Shown here: positions 28,056-36,612 of the stretch, one piece after another | Layout of the letters: every line of letters starts with the position of its first letter | Position numbering within the stretch: position 1 is the stretch's first letter | Source: Agathobacter rectalis ATCC 33656 | Lineage (GTDB): Bacteria; Bacillota; Clostridia; Lachnospirales; Lachnospiraceae | DNA length: 64,000 nt | Direction of reading: 5' to 3' | Assembly: GCF_000020605.1 (NCBI RefSeq) | Contig: NC_012781.1 | Location: 1,361,001 to 1,425,000 of the forward strand | Program-made: the position numbers and the translations under genes | The notes under the pieces: generated by a model | Database searches by the model: none | What the model saw: the letters and a program-made list of their open reading frames with translations, nothing else | Told to the model about the DNA's origin: nothing

Positions 28056-29672
28056 ATGAGATTTCATGTGCTGACCTTATTCCCACAGATGATAGAACAG
28101 GGACTGTCAGAGAGTATCACAGGCAGAGCTTTAAAACAGAATATTATATCACTCAATACGGTAAATATCAGGGATTTTGCGCACAATAAGCACAATAAGG
28201 TTGATGATTACACATATGGTGGCGGTGCGGGGATGCTTATGCAGGCAGAGCCGGTGTATCAGGCTGTGCGCAGTGTGGTGAGTCAGATCAATAAATGTAA
28301 TCAGGTCCATTCAGGTGATAATTCAGAGAAAAATATCGCCGATGAAAATATATTATATGAAAATACATCATATAAAAATACAGCAGAAGAAATAAAAAAT
28401 CACAATGCGCGTATGATTTATGTTACTCCACAGGGCCGCGTGTTCAACCAGCAGATGGCAGCAGAATTTGCAAAGTGTGATGACCTCATTTTTCTATGTG
28501 GACACTATGAAGGTATTGACGAGCGCGTGCTGGAGGAGACGGTAACAGATTATGTTTCTATCGGTGACTATGTTCTAACGGGCGGAGAACTGCCGTCGAT
28601 GGTAATGATAGATGCGATTTCACGTCTGGTTCCTGGGGTGCTGCACAATGATATTTCGGCAGAGACAGAGTCGTTTCATGGCAATCTGCTCGAATACCCT
28701 CAGTATTCACGTCCTGTTGAGTGGCATGACAAAAAGGTGCCTGAGGTACTCATGTCAGGCAATCAGAAAAAGATAGATGCATGGCGCCTTGAAAAGTCTA
28801 TTGAGCGCACAAAGGAGCGCAGGCCGGATTTGTATGCCGGGTTTAAAAGACTTGATAAATGCAGAGAGTTTCTGATGAAAAATAAACTGCTTCATATTGA
28901 TATGATAGAGCTCATAAACAGGGGCTGCGCCGAGATACTGTTTGAGGCAGATGGCGAATATCTGCTTCGGGACATGGTCTCAAAGGTATGCTTTCATACA
29001 AGACCGGATGAGGGCGAGTCGAAGCTTATTGATTTGGTGCAGGAAAATGTCACAAAGTCTGTTGATAAATACAGCAGTCAGCGTATTTCAAAAAACGTTA
29101 CAGATCAGATTGTAAATGGCATAGTGCTTCACCAGCAAAGATATGTTGAGCTCTTTACAGCAAATGGCTTTAATGAGACTGTAGAGTGCAGGCAGGCTGT
29201 GTATACAAACAAAGAAAAGCTATCTGTCAGCGGACTGTACAGACCGGATGGAAAGCCGATGCCAAATGGCTTAACTATAAGAAAGCTGGATGCAGCTGAT
29301 ATACAGGAGGCTGCGCCAATGTACCCGGGCTTTGATAATCCGGATTATATCGTAGACAGGATAGAGGCAGGTGCTGTCTACGGAGCTTTTTTGAGTGATA
29401 ATACTGCTGATGGTACCATTAATACCCTCGCGGGAATTATCGGAATCCATGAGGAGGGCAGCATAGGCATGCTCTATGTAAAGCTGCAGTACAGGCATCA
29501 AAAGCTTGCCACAGCACTTGAAACATATGCTTTCAACAGGGCACTGGAGAACGGATGGATACCATATGGACAGATAATCGTGGGCAATGAGGCATCTATG
29601 AAGTTGCAGGAGAGTATGGGATTGCATTTTTCAAAATCATCCGTATACTGGATGACTAAAAATAATGCATAA
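28056..29672 (+). CDS. trmD: tRNA (guanine37-N1)-methyltransferase TrmD fused to a GNAT-type acetyltransferase
   Basis: 538 residues, over twice the usual ~245. Residues 1-275 are TrmD (methylates G37 of tRNAs to prevent frameshifting): GGGAGM near 55-60, FLCGHYEGIDERV near 146-157, SIGDYVLTGGELP and the C-terminal ERRPDL segment. Residues ~79-117 are an AT-rich insert with a four-fold 15-nt repeat. Residues ~280-538 form a second module: a family-specific N-part, then a GNAT fold (about 408-535; LTIRKLDAADI, GIIGIHEEGSIGMLYVK, the QYRHQKLATALETYAF acetyl-CoA loop). One uninterrupted frame; the acetyltransferase substrate is unknown. Start ATG follows ATAGGAGATATAGG. Confidence 0.93.
   Translation: MRFHVLTLFPQMIEQGLSESITGRALKQNIISLNTVNIRDFAHNKHNKVDDYTYGGGAGMLMQAEPVYQAVRSVVSQINKCNQVHSGDNSEKNIADENILYENTSYKNTAEEIKNHNARMIYVTPQGRVFNQQMAAEFAKCDDLIFLCGHYEGIDERVLEETVTDYVSIGDYVLTGGELPSMVMIDAISRLVPGVLHNDISAETESFHGNLLEYPQYSRPVEWHDKKVPEVLMSGNQKKIDAWRLEKSIERTKERRPDLYAGFKRLDKCREFLMKNKLLHIDMIELINRGCAEILFEADGEYLLRDMVSKVCFHTRPDEGESKLIDLVQENVTKSVDKYSSQRISKNVTDQIVNGIVLHQQRYVELFTANGFNETVECRQAVYTNKEKLSVSGLYRPDGKPMPNGLTIRKLDAADIQEAAPMYPGFDNPDYIVDRIEAGAVYGAFLSDNTADGTINTLAGIIGIHEEGSIGMLYVKLQYRHQKLATALETYAFNRALENGWIPYGQIIVGNEASMKLQESMGLHFSKSSVYWMTKNNA
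28326..28385 (+). repeat. Four 15-nt imperfect tandem repeats inside trmD
   Basis: Units at 28326, 28341, 28356 and 28371, each 15 nt and in frame, coding EKNIA, DENIL, YENTS and YKNTA. They share the core AAAAATA or GAAAATA. They lie in the insert of the TrmD domain and are much more AT-rich than the flanks. Confidence 0.75.
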
Positions 29673-29698
29673 GGTAGGCAAAAGATAGTAAAAAATAC

Positions 29699-29727
29699 TT
29701 GCAAATCCCATGAATCTGTGGTAAAGT
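29699..29727 (+). promoter_or_regulatory. Promoter of rplS
   Basis: TTGCAA (29699-29704), 17-nt spacer, TAAAGT (29722-29727). It leaves a leader of about 80 nt; an L19 autoregulatory leader is possible but I cannot confirm a fold. Confidence 0.6.
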
Positions 29728-29813
29728 ACCAATGTTGTGAATAAAAGAGATGGTCCTCTGTTGTGAAAATAGTAGTAGCATTAAGAACGTCAAAATAATT
29801 AGGAGGTCACAAA

Positions 29814-30167
29814 ATGAACGCAAGTGAAATTATTAAGAGCATCGAGAACGAGCAGTTAAAGGCCGAGGTACCTGAGTTTTCTGTAGGAGATACTGTAAAG
29901 GTATACGGAAAAATCAAAGAGGGTAACCGTGAGCGTATCCAGGTATTCGAGGGAACAGTAATCAAAAAGCAGAACGGATCAAACCGTACAACATTCACAG
30001 TTAGAAAGCTTTCTAACGGTGTAGGTGTTGAGAAGACATGGCCACTCCACTCACCAAACGTAGAGAAGGTTGAGATTGTACGTAAAGGTAAAGTACGTCG
30101 TGCTAAGCTTTACTACTTAAGAGACCGTATCGGAAAAGCTGCTAAGGTTAAAGAGCTTGTAAAATAA
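29814..30167 (+). CDS. rplS: 50S ribosomal protein L19
   Basis: 117 residues. Family features: [29 protein letters not shown], and the C-terminal [29 protein letters not shown]. It has its own promoter after trmD and a terminator before lepB, so it can be expressed separately from the rest of the block. Confidence 0.97.
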   Translation: MNASEIIKSIENEQLKAEVPEFSVGDTVKVYGKIKEGNRERIQVFEGTVIKKQNGSNRTTFTVRKLSNGVGVEKTWPLHSPNVEKVEIVRKGKVRRAKLYYLRDRIGKAAKVKELVK

Positions 30168-30183
30168 TATTTTTACGCGAAAG

Positions 30184-30225
30184 AGACCATTTTCTGCGAG
30201 CAATCGTATGAGAATGGTCTTTTTA
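30184..30225 (+). terminator. Terminator after rplS
   Basis: Stem AGACCATT(TT) / (AG)AATGGTCT with a long loop, then TTTTT. A good but less compact hairpin. Confidence 0.75.
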
Positions 30226-30242
30226 GTTTTCAGGGTTACAGC

Positions 30243-30271
30243 TTGCAACAAACATGAAAACAATATATAAT
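30243..30271 (+). promoter_or_regulatory. Promoter of the lepB-like gene
   Basis: TTGCAA (30243-30248), 17-nt spacer, TATAAT (30266-30271), 42 nt before the ATG. Confidence 0.7.
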
Positions 30272-30312
30272 TAGGATTACGCAATAAAATATTAGTTAGC
30301 AAGAGGTGTAAG

Positions 30313-30897
30313 ATGTCCAGAAGACGAGCAGGACTTAGCTTTAGAAGGCAAAGAAGAAAATTTAATCTGCCATTGTTCAAGGAAATTGTTTCGTGGGTAG
30401 TGGAGCTGATTGTAGTGATAGGCCTGGCATATGTGCTGGTGTCATTTTTCGGTATACGTACAAATGTGGTGGGCCAGGCTATGGAGCAGACATTGGAGAA
30501 CGATGATAATATTCTTGTGAACAGGTTTGCATATATCATGTCAAAGCCAAAGGCAGGAGACGTGATAGTATTTCTGCCAAACGGAAATAATAAGTCTCAT
30601 TATTATGTCAGGAGAGTGGTAGCGGTGCCGGGAGATACTGTTCAGATAAAAGACGGCGCACTGTACGTGAATGATGAGCTGTACAAGGAATCAACAGACG
30701 TTGCCTCAATGGAGGATGCAGGGCTTGCCTCAGATCCTATAGAGCTTGAAAAGGACGAGTATTTTGTACTTGGAGACAATCGAAACAACAGTGAGGACAG
30801 CCGCTATGCCAATATTGGCAATGTAAAGAGAGACTATATTATCGGCAAGGCATGGTTTAGATTTTCAGGCCTTGGAAGCTTTGGAACAATCAAGTAG
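30313..30897 (+). CDS. Signal peptidase I homologue lacking catalytic Ser and Lys (probably inactive)
   Basis: 194 residues. A basic N-terminus, one membrane span (about 24-47) and an external S26 peptidase domain. At the catalytic serine box, where active enzymes have SMxPTL, it reads AMEQTL: Ala56 (codon GCT) replaces Ser. At the lysine box, usually YVKRxxGLPGD, it reads YVRRVVAVPGD: Arg100 replaces Lys. The late box GDNRNNSEDSR is intact, so the fold is kept while both dyad residues are gone. Inactive paralogues are known elsewhere (S. aureus SpsA; streptococcal pilus SipA). It has its own promoter and sits in the usual lepB slot between rplS and rbgA. Confidence 0.9.
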   Translation: MSRRRAGLSFRRQRRKFNLPLFKEIVSWVVELIVVIGLAYVLVSFFGIRTNVVGQAMEQTLENDDNILVNRFAYIMSKPKAGDVIVFLPNGNNKSHYYVRRVVAVPGDTVQIKDGALYVNDELYKESTDVASMEDAGLASDPIELEKDEYFVLGDNRNNSEDSRYANIGNVKRDYIIGKAWFRFSGLGSFGTIK

Positions 30898-30936
30898 CAA
30901 TAGTTATAACATATATAGATAAAGGACAGGTGAATT

Positions 30937-31782
30937 ATGAATTTTCAGTGGTACCCTGGGCATATGACCAAGGCAAAGCGTCAGATGCAGGAGGACATTA
31001 AATTAATAGATCTGGTTATAGAGCTTGTGGATGCAAGAATTCCACTATCCAGCCGTAATCCGGACATTGATGAGCTTGGAAAAAACAAATACAGGCTTAT
31101 TCTGATGAACAAGGCGGATCTGGCCGACAAGGAGCGTACCAGGGAGTGGAGTGCATTTTTCAAGGAAAAGGGCTTTTTTGTAGTCAGTCTTGATGCTAGA
31201 AGCAAGTCAGGCATGAAGAGCATCACAGATATCGTGATGGAGGCCTGCAAGGAAAAGATTGAAAGAGACCGAAAGCGTGGTATCAAAAACAGACCGGTAA
31301 GAGCTATGGTGGTTGGTATTCCAAACGTCGGAAAGTCCACATTTATCAACTCATACGCCGGAAAAGCCTGTGCCAAGACAGGAAACAAGCCGGGCGTGAC
31401 AAAGGGCAAGCAGTGGATCAGGCTCAATAAAAGTGTTGAGCTGCTCGATACCCCGGGCATACTGTGGCCGAAATTTGAGGATCAGACAGTGGGACTTAGA
31501 CTTGCGCTCATCGGTTCGATAAAGGATGAGATTTTAAATGTTGATGAGCTTGCCGTGGAACTTGTAAAGTTCCTAAAAGCAGAGTATCCGGGGCTTTTGG
31601 CACAAAGATACGAGGTGAGCGAGGAAAATGATATCATAGAGCTTATAAGAGCTGTCGCTGTCAACAGAAAATGCCTTTCAAAGGGAGGGGAGCCTGATTA
31701 CAGCAAGGCGGCTGCACTCATCATAGATGATTTCAGAAGTGGTAAATTAGGTCATATCACTTTGGAGAGACCGGAGATATAG
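30937..31782 (+). CDS. rbgA: Ribosome biogenesis GTPase RbgA (YlqF)
   Basis: 281 residues. Circularly permuted GTPase needed for late 50S assembly. N-terminal WYPGHMTKAKRQM, G4 motif NKAD at 58-61 ahead of G1 GIPNVGKST at 127-135, then G3 DTPG near 172, the order expected for this class. A C-terminal helical domain follows. 39 nt after the lepB-like gene and 37 nt before rnhB. Confidence 0.96.
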   Translation: MNFQWYPGHMTKAKRQMQEDIKLIDLVIELVDARIPLSSRNPDIDELGKNKYRLILMNKADLADKERTREWSAFFKEKGFFVVSLDARSKSGMKSITDIVMEACKEKIERDRKRGIKNRPVRAMVVGIPNVGKSTFINSYAGKACAKTGNKPGVTKGKQWIRLNKSVELLDTPGILWPKFEDQTVGLRLALIGSIKDEILNVDELAVELVKFLKAEYPGLLAQRYEVSEENDIIELIRAVAVNRKCLSKGGEPDYSKAAALIIDDFRSGKLGHITLERPEI

Positions 31783-31819
31783 AAGAATAGTTACGAAAAA
31801 TAGACGATAGGACAAGGAT

Positions 31820-32581
31820 ATGTCAGCAGAAAAAATAGGCGATATTAAGGAACAACTGAAAAGTATCACAGATTCACAGCTTGCACAGTTCATTGAGGCA
31901 TACGGCTCAGATGAAAGGGGCGGAGTGATTAAGCTTGTAGACAGTGCAAAAAAGCGTCTGGACAAGTATGAGAAGGAGCTTATCCGCACAGAAGGTCTCA
32001 AGAAATATGAGCGTGAGTACGCATCATATGCTCATATTTGCGGCATAGATGAGGTGGGACGCGGACCGCTTGCAGGTCCGGTTGTGGCATGTGCGGTTAT
32101 TCTGCCAAAGGACTGTGATATTTTATATATCAATGATTCAAAGAAGCTTACGGCTGCAAAGCGCGATGAGCTTTACGATGTCATAATGGAAAAGGCGGTT
32201 TCTGTAGGAATAGGTATGGCATCGCACGAGCGGATAGATGAGATAAATATATTGCAGGCTACATATGAGGCGATGAGACAGGCAATCGGAAAGCTTGATC
32301 CGGCACCGGATTTGACACTTAACGATGCAGTCACCATCCCGGGGGTGGATATAAAGCAGGTCCCGATTATAAAGGGAGATGCCAAAAGCATATCAATAGG
32401 GGCAGCCAGCATTGTGGCTAAGGTCACAAGGGATCGGATGATGGTTGAGTATGATAACATATATCCCGGCTATGGATTTGCATCAAACAAGGGCTATGGC
32501 TCGGCAGAGCATATCAAGGCACTAAAGAAGATAGGACCATCACCGATACACAGGGCATCGTTTATACACAATTTTATCTAA
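31820..32581 (+). CDS. rnhB: Ribonuclease HII
   Basis: 253 residues. Removes RNA or single ribonucleotides from RNA-DNA hybrids. A ~70-residue N-terminal extension, normal for Firmicutes, precedes the catalytic core with Asp77-Glu78 in CGIDEVGRGPLAGPV, NDSKKLTAAKR and GDAKSISIGAASIVAKVTRD. Last gene of the conserved block; the yraN gene that often follows is absent. Confidence 0.96.
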   Translation: MSAEKIGDIKEQLKSITDSQLAQFIEAYGSDERGGVIKLVDSAKKRLDKYEKELIRTEGLKKYEREYASYAHICGIDEVGRGPLAGPVVACAVILPKDCDILYINDSKKLTAAKRDELYDVIMEKAVSVGIGMASHERIDEINILQATYEAMRQAIGKLDPAPDLTLNDAVTIPGVDIKQVPIIKGDAKSISIGAASIVAKVTRDRMMVEYDNIYPGYGFASNKGYGSAEHIKALKKIGPSPIHRASFIHNFI

Positions 32582-32606
32582 TATAATACAATTGTGCGGT
32601 TTTTAC

Positions 32607-32632
32607 GAAGGTGCCTGGGCGCTGAATAGTTA
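32607..32632. repeat. Right-half remnant of the dispersed repeat
   Basis: Ends CTGAATAGTTA and carries a GAAGGTGCCTGGG-like core resembling the right arm of the 27.36-kb copy. No matching left arm, so probably a partial copy. Confidence 0.45.
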
Positions 32633-32673
32633 CACATTCTGCTAAAAACCGTCAGTTCACAATAGGAGAGAAA

Positions 32674-33579
32674 ATGACACTTCAACAACTCAGACAGGTA
32701 CTTACAATTGCAGAATCCAATTCCATGAATGAGGCGGCAAAGAAGCTTTTTGTTTCACAGCCAAATCTGTCCGCCACAGTACGAGAGGTGGAGGAGGAGC
32801 TTGGAATCACGGTATTCATGAGAAATAACCGTGGAATTACAGTCACAGCGGAGGGCGAGGAGTTTTTAGGATACGCCAAACAGGTTGTGGAGCAGTATCA
32901 TCTGCTTGAGAACCGGTATCTGAATGTGGAGTCCAAAAAGAAATTCTCGGTTTCCATGCAGCACTATTCATTTGCAGTAAAGGCCTTTGTACAGCTTGCT
33001 AAAGAGGTGGGCATGGATGAGTACGAGTTTGCTGTCCACGAGACAAAGACGAAAGAGGTAATAGACAACGTAAAGAACTTAAAGAGTGAGATTGGAGTTC
33101 TTTATTTAAGTGATTTCAATGAAAAGGTTTTAAGAAAGCTTTTTAAGGAATGTGACATCGAGTTTAAAGAGCTCTTTACATGCAATACATATGTGTATCT
33201 CTGGAAAAAACATCCGCTTGCCGGCCAAAAAGAGATTACACTTGATGATTTGCAGGAGTACCCATGTCTGACCTTTGAACAGGGTGTGAACAATTCCTTT
33301 TATTATGCTGAGGAGATGATGAGCACATATGAGTACAAGCGTGTCATAAAGGCTGATGACAGAGCCACAATGCTCAATCTCATGGTGGGGCTCAACGGAT
33401 TTACACTGTGCTCAGGTATTATTTCTGAGGATTTAAACGGTGATGACTATGCGGCAATTCCACTTAAGGAAAGTGAAAAAATGCATATAGGCTATATCAA
33501 GCACAAGGGCACGAAGCTTAGCAAGCTCGGTGAAATATATATAGATGCGTTAAAGAATTACGAGAATAAAGTTTTATAA
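32674..33579 (+). CDS. LysR-family transcriptional regulator
   Basis: 301 residues. Winged helix-turn-helix at 1-60 (LQQLRQVLTIAESNSMNEAAKKLFVSQPNLS as family pattern, here split by eye) followed by a periplasmic-binding-like effector domain (about 90-295). Effector and targets cannot be read: no divergent partner gene lies beside it, which is unusual for LysR proteins. RBS AGGAGA before the ATG. The downstream 270 nt hold only the promoter of the next gene. Confidence 0.88.
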   Translation: MTLQQLRQVLTIAESNSMNEAAKKLFVSQPNLSATVREVEEELGITVFMRNNRGITVTAEGEEFLGYAKQVVEQYHLLENRYLNVESKKKFSVSMQHYSFAVKAFVQLAKEVGMDEYEFAVHETKTKEVIDNVKNLKSEIGVLYLSDFNEKVLRKLFKECDIEFKELFTCNTYVYLWKKHPLAGQKEITLDDLQEYPCLTFEQGVNNSFYYAEEMMSTYEYKRVIKADDRATMLNLMVGLNGFTLCSGIISEDLNGDDYAAIPLKESEKMHIGYIKHKGTKLSKLGEIYIDALKNYENKVL

Positions 33580-33762
33580 ATGAAAAATTGTAAAAAATGA
33601 ATTTAAATTAATTAAATATCGTACCATTTTTGTAAGAATTTCACAGTTATATTGTTTTTTTGAAAAAACATGCATGAAAATATAGTGAAAAATCGGTTAC
33701 GCAAAAGTTATTTATTAAAATAAATGACATGAATTGACGGAAAATGACGGATTATGATTTTT

Positions 33763-33790
33763 TTGACAAATGAATATCAAATGTTATAAT
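33763..33790 (+). promoter_or_regulatory. Promoter of the HPr-like gene
   Basis: TTGACA (33763-33768), 16-nt spacer, TATAAT (33785-33790). Both hexamers are perfect consensus. Confidence 0.8.
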
Positions 33791-33855
33791 AGGCGCAACA
33801 ATTGATTGGCATGTGCGAAAGCACTATGTTTTAGATTATAAAGGTGGTGTTAACT

Positions 33856-34089
33856 ATGTACAATAAGGAAACAGTAATCAGACTTAACACATTGGATGAT
33901 GTTCAGGAATTTGTTGGGGCTGCTTCTAAGTGCGATTTTGACATTGATCTCAAATATAGACAGATTCTTATTGATGCGAAATCACTTCTTGGAGTGATTG
34001 GAATTGGTACAAACAATGACTTTAAGGTCTGCTATATGGGCGATGACCAGGCATTTGATAATGTGGTTGATAAATTCACTGTAGCGTAA
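33856..34089 (+). CDS. HPr-fold protein lacking the phosphorylatable histidine
   Basis: 77 residues. The stretch AASKCDFDIDLKYRQILIDAKSLLGVIGIG aligns by eye with the HPr segment around Ser46 (here Ser43 in AKSLLGV). On the same alignment His15 is replaced by Thr12 and Arg17 by Asp14, so it cannot act as a PTS phosphocarrier. Like Bacillus Crh it could be regulatory, but whether HPr kinase modifies Ser43 is unknown. The start at 33856 follows AAGGTGGTG; an ATG at 33844 overlaps that site. Monocistronic: strong promoter before, terminator after. Confidence 0.8.
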   Translation: MYNKETVIRLNTLDDVQEFVGAASKCDFDIDLKYRQILIDAKSLLGVIGIGTNNDFKVCYMGDDQAFDNVVDKFTVA

Positions 34090-34107
34090 TACAATTGAAT
34101 AAGGTCC

Positions 34108-34144
34108 TTTGGGAGAGTTTCTTCTTGGAGCTCTCCCTTTTTTA
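34108..34144 (+). terminator. Terminator after the HPr-like gene
   Basis: Stem GGGAGAG / CTCTCCC with T6 at 34138-34143. Confidence 0.88.
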
Positions 34145-34236
34145 TGTTCAGTGTATTAAAAATGTTTGGAGTTAGACTGAAAATATTGCCGGAACACAAA
34201 ACCGGTAACATAATCCGGAATATGCAGGGAGAGTAC

Positions 34237-36612
34237 ATGACAGAAGCTGGAAATAACTATAGTGAAAAGAAAACACAATTACATATTTCGGTCAGAAACC
34301 TTGTGGAATTTATTTTCAGGGAGGGTGACATAGACAACCGGTCATCCAGAGCTATGAGTGCTGATGCCATGATGGAGGGAACACGCATTCACAGGAAAAT
34401 CCAGGGCAGCATGGGGAAGGAGTATCAGGCGGAGGTGCCGCTTTCACTTGTTGTTGAAGGTGATTTGTATGAGCTGACTGTCGAGGGCAGGGCAGATGGC
34501 ATCTTTACGGAGGATGGCAAGTGTTTTGTCGATGAGATTAAGGGAATGTACAGAAAGGTTGAGCTGTTTGAAAAGCCGGTTTTTGTGCACCGTGCGCAGG
34601 CTATGTGCTATGCATATATTTTTGCTCTGCAAAATAATATGGAAACGATAGGCATTCAGATGACCTACTGCAATCTGGAAACGGAGCAGACTAAGTATTT
34701 TCGCGAGGAGTTCTCATTTGAAGAGATAAAAAAATGGTTTGATGACCTGATGGAAGAGTATGGCAAATGGGCAACGTTTCAGTGTGAAATGAAAAATCAA
34801 AGACAGGCTTCAATCAAAGAACTCGATTTTCCATATGAGTACAGACCGGGGCAGAAAAAGCTTGTTTCGGATGTCTACAGGACAATTATGCGTCAGAAGC
34901 TTCTTTTTATGCAGGCTCCGACCGGTGTGGGAAAGACTATCTCTACTATTTTCCCGGCAGTGAAGGCGGTTGGTGAGGAGCTGGCAGACAGAATCTTTTA
35001 CCTGACAGCGAAGACCATCACCGCAACAGTTGCAAAGGAAACGTTTGCGCTGCTTGAAAAAAATGGTTACAGGGCAAAAACTATTCAGATAACGGCCAAG
35101 GAAAAGCTATGTCCGTGTGATGAGATGGAATGCAATCCGGTAACCTGTCCGTATGCAAAGGGGCATTTTGACAGAGTAAATGATGCGGTTTTTGACCTGC
35201 TTCACAGATGTGAAATGATTGAGAGGGATGATATTTTATCACAGGCGGATAGGTATACCGTTTGTCCGTTTGAGCTTTGTCTTGATACGGCTAGCTGGTG
35301 TGATAATGTCATCTGCGATTACAACTATGTGTTTGACCCGAATGTTTATCTTAAGAGATTTTTTCAGGAGGGGATAAAGGGAGATTATATTTTTCTCATT
35401 GATGAGGCTCACAATATGGTCGAAAGAAGCAGGCAGATGTATAGCGCTCAGATTTATAAGGAGGATTTCCTTACTGTGAAGCGCATTATGAAGGAGCACA
35501 GCCGCTCTATTGAGAAAGCGCTTGAAAAGTGCAATAAGATACTGCTTGGGATGAAGCGGGAGTGTGAGAATTACACGGTATATGATACATTTGGCAATAT
35601 GGTATTTTCCTTTATGAGGCTTATGACACTTCTGGATGAGTTTTTGCAGAAGGCTAATGAGTTTCCGGGGAAAAAGGATGTTATGGATTTTTATTTTGAG
35701 CTTCGCAATTTCCTGAACATTTATGATCTGGTGGATGAGCACTACGTGATGTATTCCGAGCTTGAGGCTGATGGCAGGTTCATGCTAAAGCTTTTTTGCG
35801 TGGACCCGTCGCTTAATATACAAAAGAGGCTGGATAAGGGCAAGTCAGCTGTGTTTTTTTCGGCGACATTTTTGCCTGTAAACTATTACAAGAGCCTGCT
35901 AAGCACAAAAAAAGACAACTATGCCATATATGCTGACAGTACGTTTGACAGCAAAAAGAGGCTGCTTGCGATGGCAACCGATGTGAGCACGAGGTACACG
36001 AGGCGCTCAAGGAGTGAGTATGAGCGGATTGCAGGATATATTAATGCTGTTGTCACGCAAAAGACTGGAAATTATATGGTTTTCTTTCCGTCATATAAGA
36101 TGATGAATGATGTGGCAGATATTTACTGTGAAAAATATGCAGACGAAACAGAGCTTATGCTGCAGAAAAATAATATGTCAGAGGCTGAGAGGGAGGAATT
36201 TCTGGACAGGTTTAGTGAGGAATCGGACAGAACACTTGTGGCATTTGGTATCATGGGAGGCATATTCGGTGAGGGCATTGATTTGAAAAACGACAGACTG
36301 ATAGGTGCTATTGTTGTCGGAACGGGGCTTCCGCAGATCAGCAATGAGAGAACTATATTAAAGGATTATTACGATGCCGAAAACGGCTGTGGCTTTGACT
36401 ATGCTTTCAGGTATCCGGGCATAAATAAAGTCCTCCAGGCGGCCGGAAGAGTAATCAGGACGACGGAGGACACAGGTGTCATTTTGCTATTAGATGAGAG
36501 ATTCTGGCAGAGAGAATATGATTTGCTCTATCCACGCGAGTGGAGTGACAGAAAGCCATGCAATATAGCAAATGTCGGAAAACTAGTTGCCGACTTCTGG
36601 GAGCAGATTTAA
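34237..36612 (+). CDS. PD-(D/E)XK nuclease-DinG/Rad3-type Fe-S helicase fusion
   Basis: 791 residues from the ATG at 34237, which follows CAGGGAGAG; the frame extends to 34144 but that ATG is in a terminator. Residues ~15-190 look like a RecB/Cas4-type nuclease: Asp87 in GRADGIF, then DEIKG with Glu100 and Lys102. The helicase has Walker A APTGVGKT (about 227-234), an Fe-S region with cysteines in LCPCDEMEC-NPVTCPYA and VCPFELC (about 290-350), DEAH (389-392), and late motifs GEGIDL and QAAGRVIR. Likely unwinds 5'-3' and cuts branched or damaged DNA; role inferred. It overlaps the convergent LysR gene by 30 nt. Confidence 0.88.
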   Translation: MTEAGNNYSEKKTQLHISVRNLVEFIFREGDIDNRSSRAMSADAMMEGTRIHRKIQGSMGKEYQAEVPLSLVVEGDLYELTVEGRADGIFTEDGKCFVDEIKGMYRKVELFEKPVFVHRAQAMCYAYIFALQNNMETIGIQMTYCNLETEQTKYFREEFSFEEIKKWFDDLMEEYGKWATFQCEMKNQRQASIKELDFPYEYRPGQKKLVSDVYRTIMRQKLLFMQAPTGVGKTISTIFPAVKAVGEELADRIFYLTAKTITATVAKETFALLEKNGYRAKTIQITAKEKLCPCDEMECNPVTCPYAKGHFDRVNDAVFDLLHRCEMIERDDILSQADRYTVCPFELCLDTASWCDNVICDYNYVFDPNVYLKRFFQEGIKGDYIFLIDEAHNMVERSRQMYSAQIYKEDFLTVKRIMKEHSRSIEKALEKCNKILLGMKRECENYTVYDTFGNMVFSFMRLMTLLDEFLQKANEFPGKKDVMDFYFELRNFLNIYDLVDEHYVMYSELEADGRFMLKLFCVDPSLNIQKRLDKGKSAVFFSATFLPVNYYKSLLSTKKDNYAIYADSTFDSKKRLLAMATDVSTRYTRRSRSEYERIAGYINAVVTQKTGNYMVFFPSYKMMNDVADIYCEKYADETELMLQKNNMSEAEREEFLDRFSEESDRTLVAFGIMGGIFGEGIDLKNDRLIGAIVVGTGLPQISNERTILKDYYDAENGCGFDYAFRYPGINKVLQAAGRVIRTTEDTGVILLLDERFWQREYDLLYPREWSDRKPCNIANVGKLVADFWEQI

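Noticed and set aside
30897..31800. Additional copies of the dispersed repeat (CAATAGTTATAAC at 30899, GAATAGTTACG at 31787)
   Set aside because: Only 8-10 nt match and no inner core is present; chance similarity cannot be excluded.
34144..34236. N-terminal extension of the helicase from ATG 34144
   Set aside because: That ATG lies in the T-tract of the preceding terminator with no ribosome site; ATG 34237 has CAGGGAGAG.
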